34,525 nt of DNA from an uncultured Verrucomicrobia subdivision 3 bacterium (GCA_903936645.1 CAIZWI010000246.1:1-34525), one strand, 5' to 3'; shown: positions 8,067-17,285, counted from the stretch's first letter. Made by a program: numbers and translations. The notes: generated by a model from the sequence alone, not told the origin.

Positions 8067-9325
8067 TGAAGGCGCTGATTATTTGTCCGGCAGATCGCAA
8101 AGCGGTGGCGGCCCTGGCGCGGCGCCGGCCGCTGGCGCTGACTCCCTACCTGGGCCAGCCGGTGCTGGGCCAGGTGCTGGGGTTTCTGGCTTCGGCCGGG
8201 GCGCGGGAGGTGATGGTGCTGGCGGCGGACCGGCCGGAGCGCATTCGCAAGTTTGTGGGCCGGGGGGAGGTGTGGGGCTTGAAGATTGAGGTCATTCCGG
8301 AGGCGCGGGAACTGAGCGTGGAGGAGGCCCGGGCGAAGTATCAAACCGGGGCGGGGCCCTGGCTGGCGGCGCCCAACGATGTTTATTTGCTGGACCGGCT
8401 GCCGCAATGGCCGGACCGGGCGTTATGGGAGAGTTATGCGGGGTGGCAGAAGGCCTTGCTGGCGGGGATGGCCCAGGCGGCGCCGGACAAGGTGGGCATG
8501 CGGGAAGTGTCGCCCGGGGTTTACCTGGGCTTGCGCACGCGGGTGGCGGAGAGTGTGCAGCTCAAGGCTCCGTGCTGGATCGGGGCCAATGTCTGGCTGG
8601 GGCCGCGGGTGGTGGTGGGGCCGGACAGCATCGTGGAGGACGATGTGTACGTGGATAGCGGGGCGGAAATTTCGCATGGCATCATCGGTCCCAAAACCTA
8701 TGTGGGCGCGCTGACGGAGGTGCGGGATTCGCTGGCGTGGGGGCGCGATTTGTTGAATTTGAAGAATGGTTCGGTGACGGAAGTAACGGATCATTTTCTG
8801 CTGGGCGAACTGGGTCCGCCCACCCGGCCGGCCTCGACGAATGTGGCGGGGCGGGCGCTGGCCTTGCTGGCGCTGGTGGCCACCAGCCCGCTGGTGCTGG
8901 TGGCGGCGGTGAAAAATGCCGGTTCGGGACAGCCGGTGTTCCGGCGGAAAATCGCCCAGCGCAGCGGCTCCCGCGCGGCCCGGTCGGTGGGCGACACGCT
9001 GGTCTATTACGAACTGGGGGGGCTGGGCAGCAAGGCCCGGCGCTGGCCACAGTTGTGGAAGATTGTGCGGGGACAATTTGTGTGGGTGGGCAACCGGCCA
9101 TTGTCGCCGGAGCAGGCGGGGCAGTTGGAAGGCGAGTTTGACCAGCTCTGGCTGACAGTGCCGATTGGCCTGTTCAGCCTGGCGGATGCCATGGGGGATC
9201 CGGAGGATCTGAGTGATGAGACGCGGGCGCATGCGAGTTTTTACGCGGTGGACCCGGGACGGCACAAGGACCTGAAAATTTTTTGGCGTGTGATTTGCCA
9301 TGCATTCCGCGGCAAAGTAGAGTAA
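8066..9325 (+). CDS. NTP-transferase-like / hexapeptide-like protein fused to a degenerate sugar-transferase-like C-terminus
   Basis: N-term MKALIICPADRKAVAALARRRPLALTPYLGQPVLGQVLGFLASAGAREVMVLAAD; hexapeptide-like CWIGANVWLGPRVVVGPDSIVEDDVYVDSGAEISHGIIG; C-term GQPVFRRKIAQRSG and RRWPQLWKIVRGQFVWVGNRPLS. Start refined to ATG 8066 (overlaps the TGA of the preceding gene). Confidence 0.8.
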   Translation: MKALIICPADRKAVAALARRRPLALTPYLGQPVLGQVLGFLASAGAREVMVLAADRPERIRKFVGRGEVWGLKIEVIPEARELSVEEARAKYQTGAGPWLAAPNDVYLLDRLPQWPDRALWESYAGWQKALLAGMAQAAPDKVGMREVSPGVYLGLRTRVAESVQLKAPCWIGANVWLGPRVVVGPDSIVEDDVYVDSGAEISHGIIGPKTYVGALTEVRDSLAWGRDLLNLKNGSVTEVTDHFLLGELGPPTRPASTNVAGRALALLALVATSPLVLVAAVKNAGSGQPVFRRKIAQRSGSRAARSVGDTLVYYELGGLGSKARRWPQLWKIVRGQFVWVGNRPLSPEQAGQLEGEFDQLWLTVPIGLFSLADAMGDPEDLSDETRAHASFYAVDPGRHKDLKIFWRVICHAFRGKVE

Positions 9326-9350
9326 AATTTAACGCAGCAATCTCAGACAT

Positions 9351-9653
9351 ATGAAAATTCAGCATCAAGGCACCACCCTGTTGGTTGGCGGGCTGACCGA
9401 GTTAAACGCAGCCAACGCGCTGGGTTTCCGGGACGCGGTGCGCGGCGCGCTCACTCCGCAGACCACCCATTTGGATGTGGATTTATCCGAGACGAAATTT
9501 TTGGACAGCAGCGGCTTGGGCGCGTTGATCGCGCTGCACAAGACGGTGGTGGCCAATCACGCGGTGCTGCGGATTTTGCACCCCACCCCCACGGCGCAGC
9601 AAATTCTGGAATTGACCCGGCTGCACCGGGTGTTTGAGATCGTAAAAACGTAA
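9351..9653 (+). CDS. STAS-domain anti-sigma factor antagonist (SpoIIAA/RsbV-like)
   Basis: DVDLSETKFLDSSGLGALIALHKTVV matches the STAS DSSGLG phosphorylation-site motif. Confidence 0.9.
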   Translation: MKIQHQGTTLLVGGLTELNAANALGFRDAVRGALTPQTTHLDVDLSETKFLDSSGLGALIALHKTVVANHAVLRILHPTPTAQQILELTRLHRVFEIVKT

Positions 9654-9687
9654 AACGACGCGCCGGCCGAACCGACCGGGACGGTGG

Positions 9688-9744
9688 CCGCCCGCCACCA
9701 GCGGGCGGGACTGGCGGGGCGGGGCAAAAGGCGGGGTTTTGCCC
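9688..9744. other. Two consecutive perfect hairpins between the tandem STAS genes
   Basis: CCGCCCGC(9688-9695)-CACCA-GCGGGCGG(9701-9708), then GGGCAAAA(9722-9729)-GGCGGGG-TTTTGCCC(9737-9744). Confidence 0.6.
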
Positions 9745-9789
9745 GCAACTGAGATTCAGCGACCAATACCAAGTGTTTACTAAAAGCTT

Positions 9790-10098
9790 ATGCGAACCGA
9801 AAAAAATGGGGCGACGTTGCTGGTCACGGACCTGCCCACCCTGACCTCGGACAACAGCCGCGCGTTCAAGGATTTCGTCCGGGGGGCGCTGGCCCCGGAA
9901 CATCTGACGGTGGAGGTGGATCTCCGGAATACCCGCAGTGTGGACAGCAACGGGCTGGGGGCGCTCATTTCCATTCACAAGACCATCTGCGTGCGCGGCG
10001 GGCGGGTGCGGTTGTTGCATCCCTCACCGTTGATTGAGGAGATGTTTCACATTCTGCAACTGGACCAAATTTTCGAAATCATCCCCCGCCCCTTGTGA
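9790..10098 (+). CDS. STAS-domain anti-sigma factor antagonist, tandem paralogue
   Basis: EVDLRNTRSVDSNGLGALISIHKTICV, colinear with the 9351-9653 protein. Confidence 0.9.
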   Translation: MRTEKNGATLLVTDLPTLTSDNSRAFKDFVRGALAPEHLTVEVDLRNTRSVDSNGLGALISIHKTICVRGGRVRLLHPSPLIEEMFHILQLDQIFEIIPRPL

Positions 10099-11918
10099 AT
10101 GAGGTGACCAAACATTGGGTGCGGAAGTTTGCCCTGGACTTTCCGTGTGAACTGACCAGCGTGCGGGAGGCCGGGCGGCAAAGCCGGGAGGAACTGCGCG
10201 CGGCCGGCCTGGCGGAGCCGGAACTGGACCACTGGGAGCTGGTGCTGGCGGAGGCGGGCAACAATGCGGTGTACTACGCGCTGGAAGGGCAAAAGCACAA
10301 GCCGGTGCGGTTTGAATTTTACGTGGATGACCAGTGGGTGGAGGCGCGTATTCGCGACCAGGGCCCGGGGTTTGAAATGCCGGAAGAGGTGGCATTACCC
10401 GAGCCGGACAGCGAGAACGGACGCGGGTTGTTTCTCATCAAAACGCTGACGGATGAGGCGGCGTACTGGCGGGGCAAGGGGGAAAACTGGCTGGTGTTGC
10501 GGAAGCGGCGGCCGGCGCGGGAGATGCCTCCCAGCGGACCACCGGCCACGGTGGCGGATGAGGCACTGACCGAACAGCTGGCGGCGTCCGAATCCACGCT
10601 GGAGCTGATGACGGAGGAGCTGGCCTCGGCGTACGAAAGCCTCTCCACGATTTTCCGGTACAGCGCAGAACTGGCCGACCAGCCGCAGCCCGAGGAGTTC
10701 GCCCGCAAATGGCTGGTGGAGGTGTGCAAGATTGGGGCGGCCGACTGGTTCGTGCTGCGGTTGGTGGACGAGAACGAGGCGCTGAAATTGGTGGTCAGTT
10801 CCGTGGACCTCACCGGGCGGGAGGTTCTGGACATGGAAAATGCCGGGGAAGCGGATGTGTCCCTGGAAATACGCGCGGCGAGTTTGCGGATGGATGTGTG
10901 GTTTGACGGGACGCTGCAACGGGTGGCGGCGGTGGATCCGCTGGTGAGTGTGACCGGGCAGGGCACCGGATTTGCGCATCCGATCGTGATCAACGACCGG
11001 CTGGTGGGGGTGCTGAGCGTGGGCCGGTATCTGGCGGACAAGCCCTTTCAGGCCGGCCAGGTGAGCATTATCCAGACCTTTGGGGATTTCCTGGGCATCC
11101 AAATCCGCAACGCGCACTTCCAGAAGCAGCAAGTGCAGACGCAATTGACGGCCCGTGATTTAAAAATCGCGGCGGACATCCAGCGGTCGCTGCTGCCGAA
11201 GACCCTGCCGGTGCTGCCGGGCTACCAGTTGGTGGGGCATTATCAGAGCGCCCGGCAGGTGGGGGGCGATTTTTATGATGCGTTCGAAACCCCCGGTGGG
11301 AAAGTGCTCATGGCGATTGCGGATGTGATGGGCAAGGGGGTGTCGGCGGCCATGTTCGCGGCGATTTTCCGCAGCCAGTTGCGCGCGGAGGCGGAACGGG
11401 AACGCTCGCCCGCCGCGCTGCTGACGATGCTGAACCGGGCGTTGTTTGCGGATCTGGACCAGGTGGAAATGTTTATCACGGCGCAGTTGGTCCTGTTCAA
11501 TCCGCAGGAGCGGTCCATCGTCATTTCCGCCGCCGGGCATCCGCCGATGTTGCTGGCGGGGAATGACGGGCGCTCGCAGGAGGTGGAACAATCCGGACTG
11601 CCGCTGGGGGTGCTGGGAGATTCGGTTTATACGGAGCGCACGGTGCTGCTGCCAGCGGGGGGCAATTTACTATTGTTCACCGACGGTCTCACGGAGGCGC
11701 GCGATCCAGAGGGACAATTGCTGTGGCTGAGTCCCCTGGAAAAATGCCTGAGCCAGGGCGCGAAGGCCGGGCGGGGGGCGGAAGAAACCAAGGCAGCGCT
11801 GATTGCCATCGTGGAGGCGCACGAACAAGGCATCCCCGCCGGGGATGACCAGACCTTTTTACTCCTGGCGGAACGCCGGACCGGTGCGAAAAACTTGAAT
11901 CCTCCCAAACAAGCATGA
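10095..11918 (+). CDS. RsbW-like HATPase + GAF-like + SpoIIE-type PP2C phosphatase, single polypeptide
   Basis: N-box LAEAGNNAVYYAL, G1 RDQGPGF, G2 NGRGLFLIKTLTDE; C-terminal IAADIQRSLLPKTLPVLPGYQLVGHYQSARQVGGDFYD, IADVMGKGVSAAM, LLLFTDGLTEARD, GDDQTFLLL. GTG start overlaps the preceding TGA. Confidence 0.92.
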   Translation: MNEVTKHWVRKFALDFPCELTSVREAGRQSREELRAAGLAEPELDHWELVLAEAGNNAVYYALEGQKHKPVRFEFYVDDQWVEARIRDQGPGFEMPEEVALPEPDSENGRGLFLIKTLTDEAAYWRGKGENWLVLRKRRPAREMPPSGPPATVADEALTEQLAASESTLELMTEELASAYESLSTIFRYSAELADQPQPEEFARKWLVEVCKIGAADWFVLRLVDENEALKLVVSSVDLTGREVLDMENAGEADVSLEIRAASLRMDVWFDGTLQRVAAVDPLVSVTGQGTGFAHPIVINDRLVGVLSVGRYLADKPFQAGQVSIIQTFGDFLGIQIRNAHFQKQQVQTQLTARDLKIAADIQRSLLPKTLPVLPGYQLVGHYQSARQVGGDFYDAFETPGGKVLMAIADVMGKGVSAAMFAAIFRSQLRAEAERERSPAALLTMLNRALFADLDQVEMFITAQLVLFNPQERSIVISAAGHPPMLLAGNDGRSQEVEQSGLPLGVLGDSVYTERTVLLPAGGNLLLFTDGLTEARDPEGQLLWLSPLEKCLSQGAKAGRGAEETKAALIAIVEAHEQGIPAGDDQTFLLLAERRTGAKNLNPPKQA

Positions 11919-12319
11919 AAGTTTTAATTGTAGACGACGAGCCGCACATGCTGCGGGTCACGGAATTGAGCATCAAGAAAGGGGGCTACCAGATTGTGAT
12001 TGGCCGCAACGGCAAGGAAGCACTCGCACTGGCCGCGCGGGAACAGCCCGACCTGATCGTGATGGACGTGTCCATGCCGGAAATGGACGGCCTGACCGCG
12101 CTCACCCAGCTCAAAGCGAAGCCCGAGACCGCCAAAATTCCGGTGATCATGCTAACCGTGCGCGGCCAGGCACTCACCCGCAGCCAGGCCACCAATTCCG
12201 GCGCAGCCGTATATCTCACCAAGCCGTTCAGCCCCTCGCAATTACTGGTGGAGGTGAAGCGGTTGCTGGAGCCGGCAGTCCCGGTGGCGGGCAGTCTGCA
12301 AGCAGTAACTCCTCCCTGA
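11915..12319 (+). CDS. Single-domain response regulator receiver (CheY-like)
   Basis: VLIVDDEPHML, LIVMDVSMPEMDGL, PVIMLTVRG, YLTKPFSP; ATGA overlap with the upstream gene. Confidence 0.95.
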   Translation: MKVLIVDDEPHMLRVTELSIKKGGYQIVIGRNGKEALALAAREQPDLIVMDVSMPEMDGLTALTQLKAKPETAKIPVIMLTVRGQALTRSQATNSGAAVYLTKPFSPSQLLVEVKRLLEPAVPVAGSLQAVTPP

Positions 12320-12448
12320 AAGCGGGTGCAGGTACCCAGGCAAAGCCCGGCCGCAAGGCGGGCTTCCCAAGCCGTTTCCCGGCAACCCCCGCGCCGCGCC
12401 GGCGAACTGCCCGGGGGCGGCCGAGATTATTTTATTCCAAGGCAGGTT

Positions 12449-13957
12449 TTATGGCAGCAAGGCCAGGCGGGAGTTTTTCACCCGCACTTGCGTGAGCGCC
12501 GGGCCGGTGGCGGGGGTGATCTGCACATGGTCAAATACGATGCCCTCGGCATCGGTCAGAGAAGCGCCGGTGCGGGCGGTGAGGGCGACGTTGGTGAAGG
12601 TGAGGTGGTGGAGGGGCATCTCGGGCAGGCCGGTGAGCACCAGCGCCTGGCGCGCGCCGCGACAGAGGATGTTCGCCAGATGGATGTCGCGGAATTGCGG
12701 GGTGGTCTCGCTGACGGCGGGGACGGGGGCGTCGGCCGGACCGTCATCCGCTTCGAGGGCGGATTTGCCGCCATAATACAGGTCGAAATTGATGGCGGCG
12801 GCGGTGATGTCCTGCATGCGAATGTGGGAAATGTTAATATCCTCGACCACGCCGCCCCGGCCGCGGGTGCTTTTGAACCGGAGGCCGACCTCGGTGCCGA
12901 GGAAGGTGCAGTTTTCCACCCGGACATGGCGCACGCCCCCGGACATTTCGCTGCCAATGGTGAAGCCGCCATGCGCATGGTATACGGTGCAGCCGGTCAC
13001 GAGGACATCCTCGGTGGGCACGCCGATGCGGCGGCCGGCGGCGTCCTTGCCGGACTTGAGGCAGATGCCATCGTCGCCGGCGTCAAAGGTGGAGTCGCAA
13101 ATGAGGGCGCGGCGGCAGGATTCGAGATCAAGGGCATCGCTGTTTTGGGCGGAGGGGGCATTGTGCACGGTGACACGGCGGATCGTGACATCCGCGCACA
13201 GGGCGGGGTTCAGCGTCCAGTTGGGCGGATTCTGGAAGGTGATGCCTTCCAGCAGGACGCGCTGGCAGGCCAGCAGGCGGACCATCCGGGGCCGGAGATA
13301 TTGGTGGACGGGCGCATAATCGGCCGGGTTCAGGGAATGGGCCTGCCGGAGGGCGGCCAAGCGGGGCTGGCCGGCCAGCGCGGCGGGGCTGGGCCACCAC
13401 GTGCTGCCTTTGGCATCGAGCACGCCGCCGGATTTGACGAGGGCCTGCCATTCGGATTCATTGAGCTTGCTCTTTTTCACGGGCCGCCAGGCCGCGCCGC
13501 CGCCATCGATGATGCCGTCGCCGGTGATGGCGACGCTCTCGAGATGTTCCCCATGCAACGGGGAGGTCACGTCGACTTGCTGTTCCCCATGCACATCGGT
13601 GACGGCGAGGGGGTACAGGTGGTAGTCGCCGGAAAATTGGATGAGGGCGCCGCGTTCCAAATGGAAGTTGAGGTGGCTGATGAGCTGGATGGGGCCGGTG
13701 AGCCAGAGACCGGGGGGGATGTCGAGTTCGCCGCCGCCGGTTTGCGCCAGGGCGGCGAGGGCCCGGGCAAAGGCCGCGGTATTCAGGGTGGCCCCGGAAC
13801 CATCGGCCCCAAAATCGGTGAGTTTGACGACCTTCGACGGAATATCCGGGAGGGCCACCGGGGGCATGGGCGCGTCGGCCCGGGCGGAGCAGCCGATCAC
13901 GAGGCCGGTCAGGAGCAGGGCGCAGGCGCGCCGCAGGGCAAAGGTGGAGGTGGACAT
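12449..13957 (-). CDS. GH28-like glycoside hydrolase (polygalacturonase-like beta-helix)
   Basis: VVKLTDFGADGSGATLNTAAFARALAALAQTGGGELDIPPGLWLTGPIQLISHLNFHLERGALIQFS; DALDLESCRRALICDSTFDAGDDGICLKSG. Start could be 13957 or 13975. Confidence 0.88.
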   Translation of the reverse strand: MSTSTFALRRACALLLTGLVIGCSARADAPMPPVALPDIPSKVVKLTDFGADGSGATLNTAAFARALAALAQTGGGELDIPPGLWLTGPIQLISHLNFHLERGALIQFSGDYHLYPLAVTDVHGEQQVDVTSPLHGEHLESVAITGDGIIDGGGAAWRPVKKSKLNESEWQALVKSGGVLDAKGSTWWPSPAALAGQPRLAALRQAHSLNPADYAPVHQYLRPRMVRLLACQRVLLEGITFQNPPNWTLNPALCADVTIRRVTVHNAPSAQNSDALDLESCRRALICDSTFDAGDDGICLKSGKDAAGRRIGVPTEDVLVTGCTVYHAHGGFTIGSEMSGGVRHVRVENCTFLGTEVGLRFKSTRGRGGVVEDINISHIRMQDITAAAINFDLYYGGKSALEADDGPADAPVPAVSETTPQFRDIHLANILCRGARQALVLTGLPEMPLHHLTFTNVALTARTGASLTDAEGIVFDHVQITPATGPALTQVRVKNSRLALLP

Positions 13958-14053
13958 GGGGCGATTATGACCCATGCGGCCCGCAGAGGCATTACGAATT
14001 TCGGCAAAAAGAGTTGAAGAATGTGCCGCCAGAAACGGGCCGGGGGGCGCAAT

Positions 14054-14533
14054 CTATCCGACGGAAACGATGCGGTAATCGGTCTTGTGACCAGGCAGTT
14101 TCAGGCGGTCGCCGGCTTTTTTGCCCTTCAATTGTTCGCCCAAGGGGGACTGGAGGGTGATGACGAGGACTTCGCGCTTGTCCTGGAGGATTTCGGTGCC
14201 GCCGGCACAGGGGCCGATGAAATAGGCATTGGTATCGCCGTCCTGCTCGACTTCGACGACCGCGCCGGTCTGGATGGGCTCGCCGGGGGCGAAGGCGCGG
14301 AGCTTGAGTTCGCGGTAGGTTTCGATGGCGGTTTCCAATTCGGCGGCCTGCTTGGACTGGCCACGGGCGAGGTAGGAGGCTTCGAGGCCGCGGGTGTCGT
14401 ATTTGCTTTCGGCTTTGTTCTGCTCGTGGGTGGCTTCGGCCCGCGAGAACTGCGCGGCCCGGTAATAGACGGCGAGTTCGGCGGTGAGCCGTTCGATGAT
14501 TTTCTTGATGAGCAGACGTTTGTTCAGAGCCAC
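14054..14533 (-). CDS. GreA/GreB family transcript elongation factor
   Basis: NKRLLIKKIIERLTAELAVYYRAAQFSRAEATHEQNKAESKYDTRGLEASYLARGQSKQAAELE and SPLGEQLKGKKAGDRLKLPG. Probable GTG start at 14533 rather than 14710. Confidence 0.8.
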   Translation of the reverse strand: MALNKRLLIKKIIERLTAELAVYYRAAQFSRAEATHEQNKAESKYDTRGLEASYLARGQSKQAAELETAIETYRELKLRAFAPGEPIQTGAVVEVEQDGDTNAYFIGPCAGGTEILQDKREVLVITLQSPLGEQLKGKKAGDRLKLPGHKTDYRIVSVG

Positions 14534-14588
14534 GACGGGTAGTTTGCACCGGGGCGACCCGGGAATCAATGCCGGGGCGGGGGTGTCT

Positions 14589-15080
14589 TTAAGTTTTGGC
14601 GAGGCGCTGGATTTCCCGGTGGCACAGCCAGAGGGGGATGATGCCGAACACGCCAAAGGAGCAATCCACCAACCGCCAGCCGAGGGGTATCTCGCGGACC
14701 GCGCCGGCACACAGGGCGAGGGGCAGAACCATGACGCAGGCGATCATGCCAAATTCAATCACCCAGATATTTTTTACCGGGTCCCGCAGCGGGCCAATGA
14801 ATACGACGGCGATGACCAAATGGGCAAAGGCCAGCCAGTCGGTGCCGTAGGCGACGAAGGGATATTTGGCATAGGTATCGACCAAGCCGGCATGAATTTT
14901 AGCCAGATAGGCGAACAGCCCGGATTGATGGAGCCAGGGATGCGCACCCAGGATTTGCAAGAGCAGTTCCAGTTCCGTGGCCAGGGGGAAAGCGGTGACC
15001 CCGCTGAGGACCAAGCCGATGATGAATACCACCAGCAGGATACGAATTCGCTGCAGGGACGGGGTGCGGGAGGTGGTCAT
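14589..15080 (-). CDS. Hypothetical membrane protein (about four TM segments)
   Basis: Hydrophobic stretches ILLVVFIIGLVLSGVTAF, WLAFAHLVIAVVFIGPL, MIACVMVLPLALCAG, FGVFGIIPLWLC. Confidence 0.7.
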   Translation of the reverse strand: MTTSRTPSLQRIRILLVVFIIGLVLSGVTAFPLATELELLLQILGAHPWLHQSGLFAYLAKIHAGLVDTYAKYPFVAYGTDWLAFAHLVIAVVFIGPLRDPVKNIWVIEFGMIACVMVLPLALCAGAVREIPLGWRLVDCSFGVFGIIPLWLCHREIQRLAKT

Positions 15081-15202
15081 GGGATTATGCAGGTGGACGG
15101 AAATTTAAGGGAAGGATTCAACCCTGCGCAAGTGCAAGGTTCAGGGCGGGTGGTTTGGCGGGGTCGTAATTTGGCCAGAGGGGCGGCGGTTTGGAGGGCG
15201 GC

Positions 15203-15230
15203 GTTGAGGCGTCCTGAAGGACGCGCTCCG
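15203..15230. repeat. REP-like hairpin, copy a
   Basis: GTTGAGGCGTCCTGAAGGACGCGCTCCG with stem GCGTCCT/AGGACGC; same scaffold as 34274-34301. Followed by a run of G. Confidence 0.6.
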
Positions 15231-15273
15231 GGGGGGGGGCAGTGGTCCAAGCGATGCCCATGGGATGCGCTGG

Positions 15274-16413
15274 CTAATTAAACCGGCCCCAAATCACACT
15301 GTAGGCCGCCACCAAGCCGGCCAGGTCCGTCGCCGGGGTGCGCAACTGTTTTTGCAGGTGGGCCAATAATTCGGGGGTGGACCGGGCGGCTTCCTCCCAG
15401 AGCAACAGCGGCAGGGTATTGAGCAGGCGTTCGCGCGGATAGCGGGCACTGGCGAGGGCGGCGGGACCGAAGGCGCGGAGGTTGACGAGGCGGTTGCGGA
15501 GGCCGGAGGTTTCCGGGCATTTGTTCACGCCACTGAGGGCGTAAGCGCGCGCGGAGGTGAATTTCTGACCGAGGCGCTGGCTTTCGAGCCAGAGCCAGAG
15601 TTGGGCGCCGAGGGCGCTGAGTTCCTGATGCCGGGCGGTGAGGGCGGCGCGGGTCGCGTTGGAGCGGGTGGGGTGGAGCTTGAATTCCACACCGGCGGCG
15701 TGTTGCGATTTCAAGGGGGCGGCCCAGGGAATGGGCGTGAAATCGAGGCGTTCCAGGCGGGCATGGCGTTCCTGGCAGCTCCAGTGATACTGGCCGTGCG
15801 CGGTGAGCAGCACATCGCCAAACGCGAGCTGGGCCTTGGCGAGATTGCGGCCGACGAAATCGGCGTCGTCGCTGGTAAATTTTTCGGCCTGAAGCCGGGC
15901 GAGCGCATAGAGCAGGCCGGAGCAACGGTTCATGAGGAGGCGGGTAGCCTCGGGCAGCGGAATGTGGGCGGCGTCGCGATGCGGTTCGCAACCTGCGAGC
16001 AGGGTGTCCTCCCCGGCGAACCAGCGATGGCCCATGACGAGGTCATAATAAAACATGCTGGGCGGGCTGGTCCGGAGTTTGTCCAGGGTGAGGACTTTGA
16101 ACTCGACCTCGAGGCCGGCGGCGGGGGACAGGGATTCGCCCAGTTCATGCAGGGGCTGGCGGTACTGGCGTTCCGCGAGGACGGCCTGGCCGCGCACGAA
16201 GACGTAAAACTCGAGGTCGTTGTAGGGCTGGTCGCCGGCGGGCGTGCGCAAGACCCCGCCTTCGCCGCGGCCGTAGCCGCCACCGAGCAGCAGGCCTTCG
16301 AGGCGGTCGGCGGGAATTAGTTTTTGCACCCCGGCCAAAACCTGCTCGCAGGTGTGCTGCAAGTGGGCCTCAAGCGCGGGGCTGCCGTCCTGGGTGAAAC
16401 GCAATTCGCTCAT
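15274..16413 (-). CDS. Nucleotidyltransferase-like protein in the polysaccharide cluster
   Basis: LEGLLLGGGYGRGEGGVLRTPAGDQPYNDLEFYVFVRG resembles an NTase-fold GG(Y)GRGEG...D.E motif. ATG at 16413; stop/start overlap with the GT2 gene. Confidence 0.65.
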   Translation of the reverse strand: MSELRFTQDGSPALEAHLQHTCEQVLAGVQKLIPADRLEGLLLGGGYGRGEGGVLRTPAGDQPYNDLEFYVFVRGQAVLAERQYRQPLHELGESLSPAAGLEVEFKVLTLDKLRTSPPSMFYYDLVMGHRWFAGEDTLLAGCEPHRDAAHIPLPEATRLLMNRCSGLLYALARLQAEKFTSDDADFVGRNLAKAQLAFGDVLLTAHGQYHWSCQERHARLERLDFTPIPWAAPLKSQHAAGVEFKLHPTRSNATRAALTARHQELSALGAQLWLWLESQRLGQKFTSARAYALSGVNKCPETSGLRNRLVNLRAFGPAALASARYPRERLLNTLPLLLWEEAARSTPELLAHLQKQLRTPATDLAGLVAAYSVIWGRFN

Positions 16414-17285
16414 GCCGGTCCCCTTTGGTAATCTTTCCAGCCCTGCTGAAAACCGGCCAGCCGCCCACGCCGCTGATGCCAGCGAATGCGGGCGGCGTGG
16501 GGGAGTTCGCCGAGCCGGTGTTCGCGCCGGCAAAATTTAAGATCCTTCCGCAGATCCTGCGCCCAGCCGAGGAGGACGGTTTTGACAAAATTAAACTCCC
16601 CGGGCGACCCGCTCCAGGTGGCGGCGAGGGCCCGGGCATCGCCAAAGGCGCGTTTGTATATTTGCGGGGCGGTGTAATTGTGGGAGTGCATGGCCACGGA
16701 TGCGGGCACATACACCATGTCGTAGCCCTGGGCCCGGCACCAGCGGGTGTATTCGTCGTCCTCGGCGTATTGCAAATCCTCGCGGAAGCCGCGCAAATTC
16801 CACACGTCGCGCCGCAGGCCGCTGCTGACCATGCTGAAGAAATGGTCCCAGCCGGCCGATTCGCGCTGCGGGCCGAAGCAGCGGTCGTAATCACTGGCGA
16901 AGACGGCCTGGCAATCGGGCCGGGGAATCTGCCGTCCAAAACACGCGGCCACCCGGGGGTTTTGCAGCGCGGTCACCAGGGGTCGCAACCAGTCGCGGCC
17001 CTGGGGGGTGGCGTCGGCGTTCAGGAAAATGCCAAAATCGGATTTGGCGAGGCGCATGCCCTGGTTCATCACGCGGCTGGGGTTGTACTCGGCCGGGGTG
17101 ATTTGCACGAAGTGAGCTGGGCGGGCGGCGCGGATGAGCGCTTGTGAACCATCGGTGGAACCGGAATCAATGACGATGAGCTCCCAGTTTTGGTAGTCCT
17201 GCGCGGCGAGGGCGGGGAGCGTGCCTTGGAGCGCCCAAGCCTCGTTGTAGGAGCGCATGATGATGCTGACGAGGGGATCGCTCAT
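16410..17285 (-). CDS. Glycosyltransferase family 2
   Basis: MSDPLVSIIMRSYNEAWALQGTLPALAAQDYQNWELIVIDSGSTDGSQ, FGIFLNADATPQG. Confidence 0.93.
   Translation of the reverse strand: MSDPLVSIIMRSYNEAWALQGTLPALAAQDYQNWELIVIDSGSTDGSQALIRAARPAHFVQITPAEYNPSRVMNQGMRLAKSDFGIFLNADATPQGRDWLRPLVTALQNPRVAACFGRQIPRPDCQAVFASDYDRCFGPQRESAGWDHFFSMVSSGLRRDVWNLRGFREDLQYAEDDEYTRWCRAQGYDMVYVPASVAMHSHNYTAPQIYKRAFGDARALAATWSGSPGEFNFVKTVLLGWAQDLRKDLKFCRREHRLGELPHAARIRWHQRRGRLAGFQQGWKDYQRGPA

Noticed and set aside
12330-12385. AAGCCCG...CGGGCTT hairpin after the receiver gene as a terminator
   Set aside because: Stem is present but not followed by a convincing T tract; not called as a feature.
12326-14017. 563-aa plus-strand ORF
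   Set aside because: Antisense to the GH28 gene; composition is Gly/Ala-rich with no domain signature.
15230-15239. Run of about 10 G as a phase-variable tract
   Set aside because: It is intergenic, not at a recognisable promoter or coding start, and could be a sequencing homopolymer error.
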